DNA from: Halanaerobium saccharolyticum
GTDB taxonomy: Bacteria; Bacillota; Halanaerobiia; Halanaerobiales; Halanaerobiaceae
Direction of reading: 5' to 3'
Length of the DNA: 64,000 nucleotides
Assembly: GCF_003053565.1 (NCBI RefSeq)
Contig: NZ_QAXS01000001.1
Location: forward strand, 1 to 64,000
The notes below the pieces were generated by a model. The model saw only the letters and a list, made by a program, of their open reading frames with translations. It was not told the DNA's origin and searched no databases. Each line of letters opens with the position of its first letter. Within the stretch, counting starts at the first letter, position 1. This document shows, piece by piece, positions 25,012-34,030 of the stretch. Made by a program: the position numbers and the translations under genes.

Positions 25012-25836
25012 ATGGAACGGGAGCAGCATCCTAATTATTATGATGAATATGAGATTGACTTAAGAGAATATATACTTCTCTTATGGAAGAACAAATTTTT
25101 TATCGGTGGGCTGGTAATACTGGCGGTTATAGCTGCATTTTTAGTCAGTTCATATTTTATGGCACCGACATACGAAACAAAGGCCAAAATACAGCTGTCA
25201 AATTACGAAGGGCTCTACAGCAATCCGGATACGGCTGTCCAGCTTTTAAGCAGTACTGGTCTGATGCAGAAAGTGATGCAGGCAGAGGATTTTGACCTGT
25301 CAGCAGCCAGATTGAATTCTTATATTAATAACAACTTAACTGTCAGCCAGGTTAACAATACATCAATTATTTCAATAACAGTAAAAAATGATGAGCCGCA
25401 GTTAACTATGGATGTGGCAGCAGGATTAATTAGTAATTTTGAAGAAGCTTCCAATCAATATTTTGAAAACAAACTGGAAAATGACCGAGAATACATTTCC
25501 AGTTTAAAAACTGAGCTCGAGGATTTAAATTCTGACCTGGCAAGAAACTAGGAATTAATTCAGTCAAGCAGAGAAAGTGGAGAGAGCGAAGTGGCTTCTC
25601 TTTTGATCCAGGAAAATTCTTCACTGCAGAGTTCGCGGCTGGAGCTGAGAAGAGAAATTGAAGAACGAGAATCAGAGCTTGAAAACTTTTATCCCCTGGA
25701 GATTCTGGATGCACCTTATCTGCCAGAAAATCCGGTCAGTCCAAACACAAAGTTAAATACTGCAATTGCAGCAGTGCTGGCTTTAATGCTGGCGGTATTT
25801 ATAGTCTTCTTTAGAGAATTTATGAAGGAAGAATAA
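25012..25836 (+). pseudogene. Wzz-type chain-length determinant with an in-frame amber codon
   Basis: The N-terminal part has the Wzz domain: YEIDLREYILLLWKNKFFI, a first membrane helix, and FMAPTYETKAKIQLS. After residue 179 an amber TAG at 25549 interrupts the frame. The same frame then continues with coiled-coil sequence, the conserved proline-rich motif ILDAPYLPENPVSPN and a second membrane helix, ending at 25836. A single-base change (for example CAG to TAG) explains this. Wzz proteins set polysaccharide chain length together with a polymerase. ATG at 25012 follows GGAGGTATTTTA. Either a pseudogene or a read-through or sequencing case. Confidence 0.75.
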
Positions 25837-25895
25837 ATCAGTTAAAAAAGAAATAATAAGGTTAATATAAAAATAAATAATCAACTAAGAAATTA

Positions 25896-25934
25896 AAACC
25901 CCGGTAATTTATTAATTTAAATTTACCGGGGTTA
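25896..25934. terminator. bidirectional terminator between wzz-like gene and gshA
   Basis: Long hairpin AACCCCGGTAA/TTACCGGGGTT extended by an AT-rich stem, with A and T runs on both sides. It serves converging genes. Confidence 0.8.
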
Positions 25935-25940
25935 AATTAT

Positions 25941-27209
25941 TTAATTTAGAATACACCAGTTTAAGGCTTTCTTCTTACCCTGCTTAAGATTATTTAGAGT
26001 TCTAAATTTTGGGCGGCCATAATTTAGGTAGAGCTCTTTTAATTCTTTAAGATATTCTAATTCATCCTCTTCACCATCTGCGGCAGTTCTTTCCGCTCGC
26101 TCAAAAAGCTCGGCAGCTAAATCCTTTCGCAGCTGGCTCTCTTTAGAACCGGTAATTTCAGCCTTAAACTGCAGAAATTCCTGCTGTGAATATTTTAGAG
26201 ACTGCTCGTAAAAATAATCAAGATTTGCCTGATCGTAAAAGACAGCTTTTAATAAAGCAGCAAAGGCAAAGTTATAGGGATAGGGAACTGCATCTGCTGA
26301 TCTGATTTCGATATACTTTTTGGTTCTGACATCCGGAAAAACCATAGAGAGATAGTGGTCAATAGTCTCAGCTTTATCGTTTTCCATCAGCTCTTTAATT
26401 TTCTTTGACCCACTGTAGACTAATTCATCATCTTTTAAATCAATAATTGCTGGAGTATTTAAGATATACTCAGCATAATCACGGTAGCCAAATTCTTTAG
26501 CGAAGACTCCCGGGATGATGCCCGAGCGGTCACTGTCACAGTTTGACCAGATTTCTTCTCTAATGCTCGCCTCAGAGGCTTCTTCCCCTTCAAAAAAAGG
26601 AGTATTGTCAAAAAGATAATAGATTAGAGGGCTTAAAAAATAGCCAACCCGCAATTTTTTTATGTAGTCTTTTTCGTCAGTATAATCAATATTCATCTGC
26701 ACAGAGGCTGTACCTTTCATCATGTGATGGGCATATCTACCCCGATCTTTAAAATATTTATACATGAAGTCATAGCGTTTTTTAGGCAGCAGCGGAAGAT
26801 CTTCAATTGAACTTGCTGGCTGGTAGCCGAGGACGGCTAGTTTTTGCTTTCTGCTGCTTAAAATTTCTTTAAGCTCTGCCAGAAACTTATGATAGATTTT
26901 TTTAGTTTGTTCTAAATCTGCAAAGGGAATGAGGCTCAGTTCAAGCTGGCCCCCGGGCTCCAGAGTCACTGCTCGCTCAGCATCCTGAAGTCCAATTAAA
27001 TTATCACCTTCAAAAACTTTTTCCCAGCTGCCCTGACTTAACTGCTCAAGCAGGGATTCAATTCCCTCAGCCTCTGAATAGCTGACTGCAGTTAAATCTT
27101 CCTTTAAAATTAGATGTTCAAACTCCATTCCAATTTTGTGATCTTCTTTTTTGCTTTCAGCAGCTTTAAAATAGCTGACTAGACTTTCGATTTGTTTTTG
27201 GTAATTCAT
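25941..27209 (-). CDS. gshA: glutamate-cysteine ligase, GCS2 (plant/proteobacterial) type
   Basis: A 422-residue protein of the GCS2 class, which joins glutamate and cysteine through a gamma bond using ATP. It shows KIGMEFEHLIL near residue 25, QDAERAVTLEPGGQLELSL (nucleotide and metal region, about residue 71-89), DRGRYAHHMMKGTASVQMNI, and IEIRSADAVPYPYNF. No glutathione synthetase gene lies nearby, so the product may be gamma-glutamylcysteine or glutathione with gshB elsewhere. ATG at 27209 follows AAAGGACC. It stands alone and ends in a terminator. Confidence 0.85.
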   Translation of the reverse strand: MNYQKQIESLVSYFKAAESKKEDHKIGMEFEHLILKEDLTAVSYSEAEGIESLLEQLSQGSWEKVFEGDNLIGLQDAERAVTLEPGGQLELSLIPFADLEQTKKIYHKFLAELKEILSSRKQKLAVLGYQPASSIEDLPLLPKKRYDFMYKYFKDRGRYAHHMMKGTASVQMNIDYTDEKDYIKKLRVGYFLSPLIYYLFDNTPFFEGEEASEASIREEIWSNCDSDRSGIIPGVFAKEFGYRDYAEYILNTPAIIDLKDDELVYSGSKKIKELMENDKAETIDHYLSMVFPDVRTKKYIEIRSADAVPYPYNFAFAALLKAVFYDQANLDYFYEQSLKYSQQEFLQFKAEITGSKESQLRKDLAAELFERAERTAADGEEDELEYLKELKELYLNYGRPKFRTLNNLKQGKKKALNWCILN

Positions 27210-27234
27210 AATTGGTCCTTTCTTTTTTTTGTTT

Positions 27235-27293
27235 GTTTATGTGCGTTTATGTGTGTTTATGTACACGCACCGTGAACCTGTCGGTTTATGTAA
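27235..27293 (+). repeat. dispersed intergenic repeat, copy R7, with three 10-base tandem units
   Basis: Three tandem decamers GTTTATGTGC, GTTTATGTGT and GTTTATGTAC (27235-27264), then the core ACGCACCGTGAACCTGTCG (27265-27283), then another GTTTATGT. The core is identical over 19 bases to R9 at 33894-33912. It lies in the 302-base gap between gshA and the divergent ugd. Confidence 0.85.
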
Positions 27294-27421
27294 TATTTTG
27301 CGCTGCAATTAAGTTGATTGATCTGCTCATATATATTAACATTATAACTTAATATTTTATTTTCTGCAATCTGCCTGGATTTACTTTATTAAGAGCTCAG
27401 CTGCAAAAAATGTCGAGCTTT

Positions 27422-27449
27422 TTGTTTGAATCTCGGCCCCTTTTATAAT
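27422..27449 (+). promoter_or_regulatory. possible promoter for ugd
   Basis: TTGTTT (27422-27427), a 16-base spacer, TATAAT (27444-27449), 62 bases before the start codon. The -10 box is consensus, the -35 box weak. Confidence 0.45.
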
Positions 27450-27511
27450 AAAATTAGAATTGAGAATTTATTCATCAATAATAAAATTTACATACAGGGG
27501 AGAATGATAAC

Positions 27512-28678
27512 ATGAAAATCACAGTGGCAGGTGCCGGATATGTGGGCTTATCGAACGCGGTTTTACTTGCTCAAAATCACGAGGTTACTGCAGTTGATGT
27601 AATTGAAGAAAAGGTAGAAATGATCAACAGGAGAGAGTCACCAATAGTTGATGCAGAGCTTGAAGATTATCTTGCCAATAAGGAGCTTGATTTAAGAGCA
27701 ACAACTGATGCCTTAAAGGCTTATCGTGAGGCAGATTATGTAATAATCGCAACTCCAACCAACTATGATCCTGACCAGAATTATTTTAATACCAGAACTG
27801 TAGAAGCTGTTGTGGCTAATGTTCTTTCTTTTAATGAAGATGCGGTAATGATTATTAAATCAACAGTCCCCGTTGGCTACACAAAAGAACTCAGGGAAAA
27901 ATTTGATACGGAAAACATTATCTTTTCACCGGAATTTTTGCGAGAGGGTAAGGCACTTTATGATAATCTTTATCCTTCCCGGATTATTGTCGGTGAGCAG
28001 TCTGAGAGAGCGGAAGAATTTGCCGATCTGCTGGTAGAAGGAGCAGAAAAAGAGGATATTTCAGTTTTATTTACTGATTCCACTGAGGCAGAAGCAATCA
28101 AATTATTTGCCAATACCTACCTGGCAATGCGGGTGGCCTTCTTTAATGAACTCGATACTTACGCTGAAGTTAGAGACTTAGACAGCAAACAGATAATTGA
28201 GGGTGTTGGGCTTGATCCAAGGATTGGAGATCACTACAATAATCCTTCTTTTGGTTATGGAGGTTACTGTCTGCCCAAAGATACCAAACAGCTTCTAGCT
28301 AATTATGAAAATGTGCCCAATAATATTATGCAGGCCATTGTGGATGCCAACCGCACCAGAAAAGACCATATAGCAGAGATGATTATTAAACAGCAGCCCG
28401 AAAAAGTGGGGATTTATCGGCTGACCATGAAGAAAAACTCAGATAACTTTAGACAGTCCTCTGTCCAGGGAGTAATGAAGCGGATTAAGGCCAAGGGGAT
28501 TGAAGTGGTTGTTTATGAGCCAACTTTAGAAGATGACCTGTTCTATAGATCAAAAGTGATTAATGATTTAGATCAGTTTAAAGCTGAATCTGAAATTATT
28601 GTAGCTAACAGGATGGCTGCTGAATTAGAAGATGTAGAAGAAAAGGTTTATACCAGAGATTTATTTAATAATAATTAA
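27512..28678 (+). CDS. ugd: UDP-glucose 6-dehydrogenase-type nucleotide sugar dehydrogenase
   Basis: A 388-residue enzyme that oxidises a UDP-sugar to its uronic acid with two NAD. It opens with the Rossmann motif [15 protein letters not shown] (G-x-G-x-x-G). [11 protein letters not shown] is the sugar-binding loop, [18 protein letters not shown] the central helix, and [14 protein letters not shown] holds the catalytic Cys (about residue 255). The length is that of the short bacterial class. UDP-glucuronate feeds capsule or envelope polysaccharide, which fits the nearby Wzz-like remnant. ATG at 27512 follows CAGGGGAGAA. It ends in its own terminator. Confidence 0.93.
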   Translation: MKITVAGAGYVGLSNAVLLAQNHEVTAVDVIEEKVEMINRRESPIVDAELEDYLANKELDLRATTDALKAYREADYVIIATPTNYDPDQNYFNTRTVEAVVANVLSFNEDAVMIIKSTVPVGYTKELREKFDTENIIFSPEFLREGKALYDNLYPSRIIVGEQSERAEEFADLLVEGAEKEDISVLFTDSTEAEAIKLFANTYLAMRVAFFNELDTYAEVRDLDSKQIIEGVGLDPRIGDHYNNPSFGYGGYCLPKDTKQLLANYENVPNNIMQAIVDANRTRKDHIAEMIIKQQPEKVGIYRLTMKKNSDNFRQSSVQGVMKRIKAKGIEVVVYEPTLEDDLFYRSKVINDLDQFKAESEIIVANRMAAELEDVEEKVYTRDLFNNN

Positions 28679-28692
28679 GGTGAAGTACTGTT

Positions 28693-28742
28693 AACCACCC
28701 GGGATGTCGATGCTAATCGGCTGAATCCGGGTGGTTTTTTCT
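28693..28742 (+). terminator. terminator after ugd
   Basis: Stem AACCACCCGG/CCGGGTGGTT with a 25-base loop, followed by TTTTCTTTT. Confidence 0.75.
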
Positions 28743-28773
28743 TTTGAAAAGGTCTTTAAATTTACAGAAAAAG

Positions 28774-29253
28774 CTAAAATTCTACCCCACCGGTAATAAT
28801 AATTCCTGCATCGGCAAAGGGAATAATATCAAGCCTTAAAGGCTCACGTCTTAAGCCGAAACTAAAAACAAAACCCGGAAAAGTTGTCACCTCATGCATC
28901 CAGGTATTGTATTTTCCGTCTTCATCATCATAACCGTGGACTATGCCATAGGTAAATTTGGCAGTGATTTCTGTTTTGCCGATCGAAAATAAGCTGTAGT
29001 TTGTTCCGGCATAGAGATAGATAGTCGGCTGTTCATAGGTATTTTTAAAATAAGCTATTCCATCGAGATCGCTATTGCTATAGTGTCTTTCCAGCCCAAT
29101 AAGCTGCTGCTGGTTATTCTGATAGTCTTTATCACTGTAGTGGTGGGTAAAAAAGCTGGTCTGCAGATAATAATTTTCTATTTCAGCTGCTGAAGCTGGA
29201 TTTATTAAAATAAGCGTGATTAAAAGAGTCGTGATTATTATTTTATATCGCAT
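28774..29253 (-). CDS. small exported outer-membrane protein, PagP-like fold suspected
   Basis: A 159-residue protein with a signal peptide (YKIIITTLLITLILINPASA, cleavage near residue 23). The mature part is made of short beta strands: GLERHYSNSDLDGIAYFKN, TIYLYAGTNYSLF, TAKFTYGIVHGYDDE, and it ends in Phe (GGVEF). The spacing FKNTYEQPTIYLYAG and a YG-x-x-HGY motif recall small PagP-like outer-membrane proteins, but the family is not certain. ATG at 29253 follows CGAGGAGGT. It stands alone. Confidence 0.6.
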   Translation of the reverse strand: MRYKIIITTLLITLILINPASAAEIENYYLQTSFFTHHYSDKDYQNNQQQLIGLERHYSNSDLDGIAYFKNTYEQPTIYLYAGTNYSLFSIGKTEITAKFTYGIVHGYDDEDGKYNTWMHEVTTFPGFVFSFGLRREPLRLDIIPFADAGIIITGGVEF

Positions 29254-29410
29254 TAAAATACCTCCTCGAAATTTGATAGAGGTTTTAAACTTCTTATATA
29301 TTTAAGTTCTTCAGTTTAGCTTTTATTCCTGCCTGCAGCTGAAAATTTTAAGCAGCTCCAGCCTGTTAATATTTAGCTTTTGTGATATAATTTAATGAGA
29401 GGTGATGTAA

Positions 29411-30079
29411 ATGGACTTATTTACTCTGGCGGCACCAATTTTTGACCTGGCAATGAGAATCTCCGGTCATGATAAGGTTTTAGTTGAGCTGGGAAATCGA
29501 ATAAAAAAAGCTGAGTTGAAAAGATGTTCTGAAGGCAGTGGGGATAATCTTAATTTAGAGCAGCTGGAAAGTAAAAAAGTAGCGAAAGACAGTATTCCAG
29601 AAACCGAACTGCTGGATCTCGGTGGAGGAACCGGTGAGCTGGCAAGATATCTGCCCCGTAATCTTAAAATAACAGTAGCAGATCCTTCCCAGGCAATGCT
29701 CAAGCAGGGAAGGGAAAAGGTTTTCAAACAGCAGGTACAACATGTACTGGCCGATGGGGCTGATCTGCCCTTTGCTGATCATTCATTTGACTATCTAACA
29801 ATTTCGGACGCCCTACATCATTTTCGAGATGTGGAAACGGCTCTGGATGAGGCGCTTAGGGTGCTCAAACCGGGTGGTAAATTATATATTTTAGAATTTG
29901 ATCCGAGGACTATTTTTACCAGAGTGATTATCTTTTTTGAAAAGTTGGCCGGAGAGCCTGTTAATTTTTTTCAGCCGGAAAAACTGACGGAAATACTGGG
30001 TGAAAATGAACTTAAAATTGAACACGAATACCTTAACAAATCACTTTACATTCTTTCAGCAGAAAAGACTCATCACTAA
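29411..30079 (+). CDS. class I SAM-dependent methyltransferase, UbiE-like
   Basis: A 222-residue protein with motif I LLDLGGGTGELARYL (SAM-binding), motif II ITVADPSQAM, YLTISDALHHFRD (motif IV region, the UbiE-like DALHHF), and EALRVLKPGGKLYILEFDP. The first 70 residues include a low-complexity, charged insert. The substrate is not known; UbiE-like sequence alone does not show a quinone substrate. ATG at 29411 follows GAGAGGTGA. It lies alone, 175 bases before nifJ. Confidence 0.8.
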   Translation: MDLFTLAAPIFDLAMRISGHDKVLVELGNRIKKAELKRCSEGSGDNLNLEQLESKKVAKDSIPETELLDLGGGTGELARYLPRNLKITVADPSQAMLKQGREKVFKQQVQHVLADGADLPFADHSFDYLTISDALHHFRDVETALDEALRVLKPGGKLYILEFDPRTIFTRVIIFFEKLAGEPVNFFQPEKLTEILGENELKIEHEYLNKSLYILSAEKTHH

Positions 30080-30171
30080 AGGAAAATCAAGGCTTCCCTA
30101 ATAGTGCGCTTATTTAAAGAATTCTAATAATTTCGAATACCGGAAAAAGGCCAATAAAAGATGTGAAATAT

Positions 30172-30200
30172 TTGACAGCAGAATTGTAAAGTATTATACT
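30172..30200 (+). promoter_or_regulatory. strong promoter for nifJ (PFOR)
   Basis: TTGACA (30172-30177), 17-base spacer, TATACT (30195-30200), 54 bases before the start codon. Confidence 0.75.
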
Positions 30201-30254
30201 TAAAGAGGAAATAAATAATAAAAATTTACCTTATTAATAGGAGGGAAAGTTATA

Positions 30255-33200
30255 ATGGCAAAACAAATGAAGACCATGGATGGAAATACTGCTGCAGCTC
30301 ATGTAGCTTATGCTTTTACAGACGTAGCAGCTATCTATCCTATTACTCCTTCATCTCCAATGGCTGAATTAGTTGACTCATGGAGTGCTAACGGTCGTAA
30401 GAATATCTTCGACCAGGAAGTGAAGTTAACTGAAATGCAGTCTGAGGGAGGAGCATCTGGTGCAGTACACGGTTCTCTGGTGGCAGGAGCTTTGACAACT
30501 ACTTTTACAGCTTCTCAGGGATTATTATTAATGCTGCCTAACATGTACAAAATCGCCGGTGAATTATTACCTGGTGTATTCCATGTTAGTGCTCGTACTG
30601 TTGCTACTCATGCTCTATCAATCTTTGGTGATCACTCTGATGTAATGGCAACCCGCCAGACTGGTGTTGCTATGCTGGCTTCCGGTAGTGTTCAGGAAGT
30701 TATGGACTTAGCTGGTGTCGCTCACCTGGCGTCCATCAAATCAAGTGTACCATTTACTCATTTCTTTGATGGTTTTAGAACATCTCATGAATATCAAAAA
30801 ATAGAAGTTTTAGATTATGATGATCTGGCAGAATTGGTTGATTACGGCAAGGTCAGCGAATTTAGACACAGAGCATTAAATCCTGAGCGCCCTGTAACAA
30901 TGGGAACAGCTCAAAACCCTGATATTTTCTTCCAGGCCCGTGAAGCTGCTAATAGTTTTTATGATGCAGTGCCTGATATTGTAGAAGAATATATGCAGGA
31001 GATTTCCGAATTAACAGGTAGAGAATACCATCCATTTAACTATGTAGGTGCAGAAGATGCTAAATATGTAGTTATTGCTATGGGTTCTGTAACTGATACT
31101 ATCGAAGAAACTGTTAAGTACTTAGTTGATCAGGGAGAAAAAGTTGGTCTAATCAAAGTAAGATTATATCGTCCATTCTCCAAAAAGTACTTCATGAAGG
31201 CTCTTCCAGAAACTGCTGAGAAGATTGCTGTATTAGATAGAACTAAAGAACCTGGTGCAGTAGGGGAACCACTTTATGAAGATGTAAGATCATTATTCTA
31301 TGATCAAGAAAAGCGTCCGGTTATTGTTGGTGGACGTTACGGTTTAAGTTCTAAGGATACTACACCTACTCAAATTAAGGCTGTATTTGATAACCTTAGA
31401 AAAGATGAGCCTAAAAATCAATTCACTATTGGTATTAACGATGATGTTACAAATACTAATCTTGAACTTACTGAACATATTAATACTTCTCCAGAAAGTA
31501 CAGTTCGCTGCAAGTTCTGGGGTCTTGGTTCTGACGGTACTGTTGGTGCTAACAAAAACGCTATTAAGATTATTGGTGACAACACAGATAAGTATGCTCA
31601 GGCATATTTCTCTTATGACTCCAAAAAATCTGGTGGTGTTACAGTATCTCACTTAAGATTTGGTGATGAGCCAATTAAGTCAACTTACTTAATTGATGAA
31701 GCAGATTATGTAGCCTGTCATAACGAATCTTATGTAGATAAGTTTGAGATGGTACAGGATCTAAAAGATGGCGGAAACTTTGTGCTTAACTGTACCTGGT
31801 CAGAAGATGAGTTAGGCGAAAATCTTCCTGCAGAAATGAAGAAATATATCGCTGATCACGATATTAATCTATATACAATCAACGCTGTTGATATTGCTCA
31901 GGAAGTTGGCTTAGGCCAGAGAATCAACATGGTTATGCAGACTGCTTTCTTTGAGGTAGCTGACATTATTCCTGTTGATGAAGCAATTGAATATCTAAAA
32001 GAAGCTATTCAGAAATCTTATGGTCACAAAGGTGATAAGATTGTTGAAATGAATAATAAAGCTGTAGATAAAGCTCTGGATGCCTTAACAAAAATTGATG
32101 TACCTGCCGATTGGGCAAGTTCAGTTGTTAAGGAAGAAGAGGAGGAAGACGTGCCAGAATTCGTTAAAAATGTAGTTCAGGTTGTTAACGCTCAAAAAGG
32201 TGATGAATTACCTGTTAGTACATTTGTTGGCCGTGAAGATGGACACTTCCCTCCAGGACTTTCTAAATATGAAAAACGTGGAATCGCAATTAATGTACCA
32301 AACTGGTTAAGCGATAAATGTATTCAGTGTAACCAGTGTTCATTAGCCTGTCCACATGCTGTAATTAGACCATTCTTACTGGATGAAGAAGAAGCTGCAA
32401 ATGCACCAGAAGGATTCGAAACTCTGGATGCTCGCGGTAAACAGTTAGAAGGTTTAGAGTACAAGATTCAGGTAAGCCCTTATGATTGTACTGGTTGTGG
32501 TGTTTGTGCTGATGTATGTCCTGTTGATGCTTTAGAAATGACTCCATTTGCAGAAATGGTAGAAAAAGATGCAGACAACTGGGATTATGCTATTAACGAA
32601 ATATCTATTAAAGATGATTTAATGGATCCTGTTAATATTAAAGGTAGTCAGTTCCAGGAACCACTACTTGAGTTCCATGGTGCTTGTGCCGGTTGTGGAG
32701 AAACAGCTTATGCTAAGCTTGTAACTCAGTTATTTGGAGATAGAATGTTAATTGCTAACGCTACAGGTTGTTCTTCAATCTGGGGTGGATCTGCTCCTGT
32801 ATCTGTTTACTCTACTAACCCAGAAGGACACGGACCAGCCTGGGCTAACTCCTTATTCGAGGATAACGCCGAGTATGGTTACGGTATGTTCTTAGCTAAT
32901 CAGCAGATTAGAGCTAAGATTGCTGACCTGATGGAAGAAGCAATTGAGCTTGATTTAGATGCTGAATTAACAGAACTAATGCAGGAAATGCTAGATAACT
33001 TTAATGACGGCGAGAAAACTAAAGAAATCAAGAAGAAAATGATGCCTTTACTCGCTAAGTACAGTGAAAACGAAGTAATTGCTGAGATCGTGGACCGCAA
33101 AGAGTTCATTACTAAGAAATCTCAGTGGATCTTCGGTGGAGACGGCTGGGCTTATGATATCGGTTATGGTGGATTAGACCATGTTATCGCTTCTGGTGAT

Positions 33201-33785
33201 GATGTAAATGTATTAATCTTTGATACAGAGGTTTACTCCAACACCGGTGGACAGTCTTCTAAAGCTACTCCAACTGCTGCAGCTGCTAAGTTTGCTGCTT
33301 CAGGTAAGAAGATCAAGAAGAAAGACTTAGGCCAGATGGCTATGACTTATGGCTATGTTTATGTAGCTCAGATTTCTATGGGAGCTAATATGAACCAGGC
33401 TATTAAAGCTATCGCAGAAGCTGAAGCATATGATGGACCTTCCATTGTAATTGCTTACGCTCCCTGTATTTCACATGGTCTGAAAAAAGGTATGGGCTGT
33501 AGTGTTAGCCAGGAGAAAGATGCTGTTAAGGCAGGATACTGGCACTTATTCCGCTTCAACCCAGAACTCAAAGAGCAAGGAAAGAATCCATTTAGCATGG
33601 ATTCTAAAGAGCCTACAGAAAGCTTCAGAGACTTCATTCTTAGTGAGGTACGTTTCTCCTCCCTACAGAAGACATTCCCTGATCTTGCTGAGGAACTCTT
33701 TGAAAGATCAGAACAGGATGCAAAAGAGCGCTATCAGTCCTACAAGAGACTGGAAGAAGCTTATGCTCCTGAAGATGAAGAGTAA
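30255..33785 (+). CDS. nifJ: pyruvate:ferredoxin oxidoreductase (PFOR), single-chain
   Basis: A 1176-residue enzyme that converts pyruvate and CoA to acetyl-CoA, CO2 and reduced ferredoxin. Domains run in the usual order: N-terminal pyruvate-binding domain (YPITPSSPMAE), transketolase-C-like domain, the EKR-type linker, two [4Fe-4S] clusters (CIQCNQCSLACP and CTGCGVCADVCP, about residues 690-760), the proximal cluster CAGCGET (about 815), and the TPP domain with GGDGWAYDIGYGGLDHV and SNTGGQSSKATP. Its codon choice (many GCT, TCT, GTA, ACT) differs from its neighbours and points to high expression. GGAGGGAAAG precedes the start. Confidence 0.97.
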   Translation: MAKQMKTMDGNTAAAHVAYAFTDVAAIYPITPSSPMAELVDSWSANGRKNIFDQEVKLTEMQSEGGASGAVHGSLVAGALTTTFTASQGLLLMLPNMYKIAGELLPGVFHVSARTVATHALSIFGDHSDVMATRQTGVAMLASGSVQEVMDLAGVAHLASIKSSVPFTHFFDGFRTSHEYQKIEVLDYDDLAELVDYGKVSEFRHRALNPERPVTMGTAQNPDIFFQAREAANSFYDAVPDIVEEYMQEISELTGREYHPFNYVGAEDAKYVVIAMGSVTDTIEETVKYLVDQGEKVGLIKVRLYRPFSKKYFMKALPETAEKIAVLDRTKEPGAVGEPLYEDVRSLFYDQEKRPVIVGGRYGLSSKDTTPTQIKAVFDNLRKDEPKNQFTIGINDDVTNTNLELTEHINTSPESTVRCKFWGLGSDGTVGANKNAIKIIGDNTDKYAQAYFSYDSKKSGGVTVSHLRFGDEPIKSTYLIDEADYVACHNESYVDKFEMVQDLKDGGNFVLNCTWSEDELGENLPAEMKKYIADHDINLYTINAVDIAQEVGLGQRINMVMQTAFFEVADIIPVDEAIEYLKEAIQKSYGHKGDKIVEMNNKAVDKALDALTKIDVPADWASSVVKEEEEEDVPEFVKNVVQVVNAQKGDELPVSTFVGREDGHFPPGLSKYEKRGIAINVPNWLSDKCIQCNQCSLACPHAVIRPFLLDEEEAANAPEGFETLDARGKQLEGLEYKIQVSPYDCTGCGVCADVCPVDALEMTPFAEMVEKDADNWDYAINEISIKDDLMDPVNIKGSQFQEPLLEFHGACAGCGETAYAKLVTQLFGDRMLIANATGCSSIWGGSAPVSVYSTNPEGHGPAWANSLFEDNAEYGYGMFLANQQIRAKIADLMEEAIELDLDAELTELMQEMLDNFNDGEKTKEIKKKMMPLLAKYSENEVIAEIVDRKEFITKKSQWIFGGDGWAYDIGYGGLDHVIASGDDVNVLIFDTEVYSNTGGQSSKATPTAAAAKFAASGKKIKKKDLGQMAMTYGYVYVAQISMGANMNQAIKAIAEAEAYDGPSIVIAYAPCISHGLKKGMGCSVSQEKDAVKAGYWHLFRFNPELKEQGKNPFSMDSKEPTESFRDFILSEVRFSSLQKTFPDLAEELFERSEQDAKERYQSYKRLEEAYAPEDEE

Positions 33786-33832
33786 TTCTAAAGAAAAAAT
33801 AGCTTAAAAATAAATATAAAGAGCAAGGATAA

Positions 33833-33861
33833 AAGACCAGCGGGACGCCGCTGGTCTTTTT
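33833..33861 (+). terminator. terminator after nifJ
   Basis: Stem AAGACCAGCGG/CCGCTGGTCTT with a 4-base loop, followed by TTT. Repeat R9 begins 2 bases further on. Confidence 0.85.
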
Positions 33862-33863
33862 GC

Positions 33864-33920
33864 GTTTATGTGCGTTTATGTTTATTTATGTACACGCACC
33901 GTGAACCTGTCGAATTATGT
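33864..33920 (+). repeat. dispersed intergenic repeat, copy R9, with three 10-base tandem units
   Basis: GTTTATGTGC, GTTTATGTTT, ATTTATGTAC, then the core ACGCACCGTGAACCTGTCG (33894-33912), then AATTATGT. Same structure as R7. It lies between the nifJ terminator and the RAYT transposase, 110 bases before that gene. Confidence 0.85.
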
Positions 33921-34030
33921 AAAACTCTGCCTAAAGAATAATACCCTTTTATTATGTAAAATTATTGAAATTAATTAAATAAAAGGATATAATAGTATTA
34001 AAGTAAAATTATGGAAGGTAGGAGAGAGTC

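Noticed and set aside
28693-28742. CCACCCGG...CCGGGTGG after ugd as another copy of the dispersed family
   Set aside because: It lacks GCACCGKGAACC and has a T run; a terminator explains it.
29396-29401. TATAAT before the methyltransferase gene as promoter
   Set aside because: It lies 9 bases before the start codon, leaving no room for a leader with the ribosome site.
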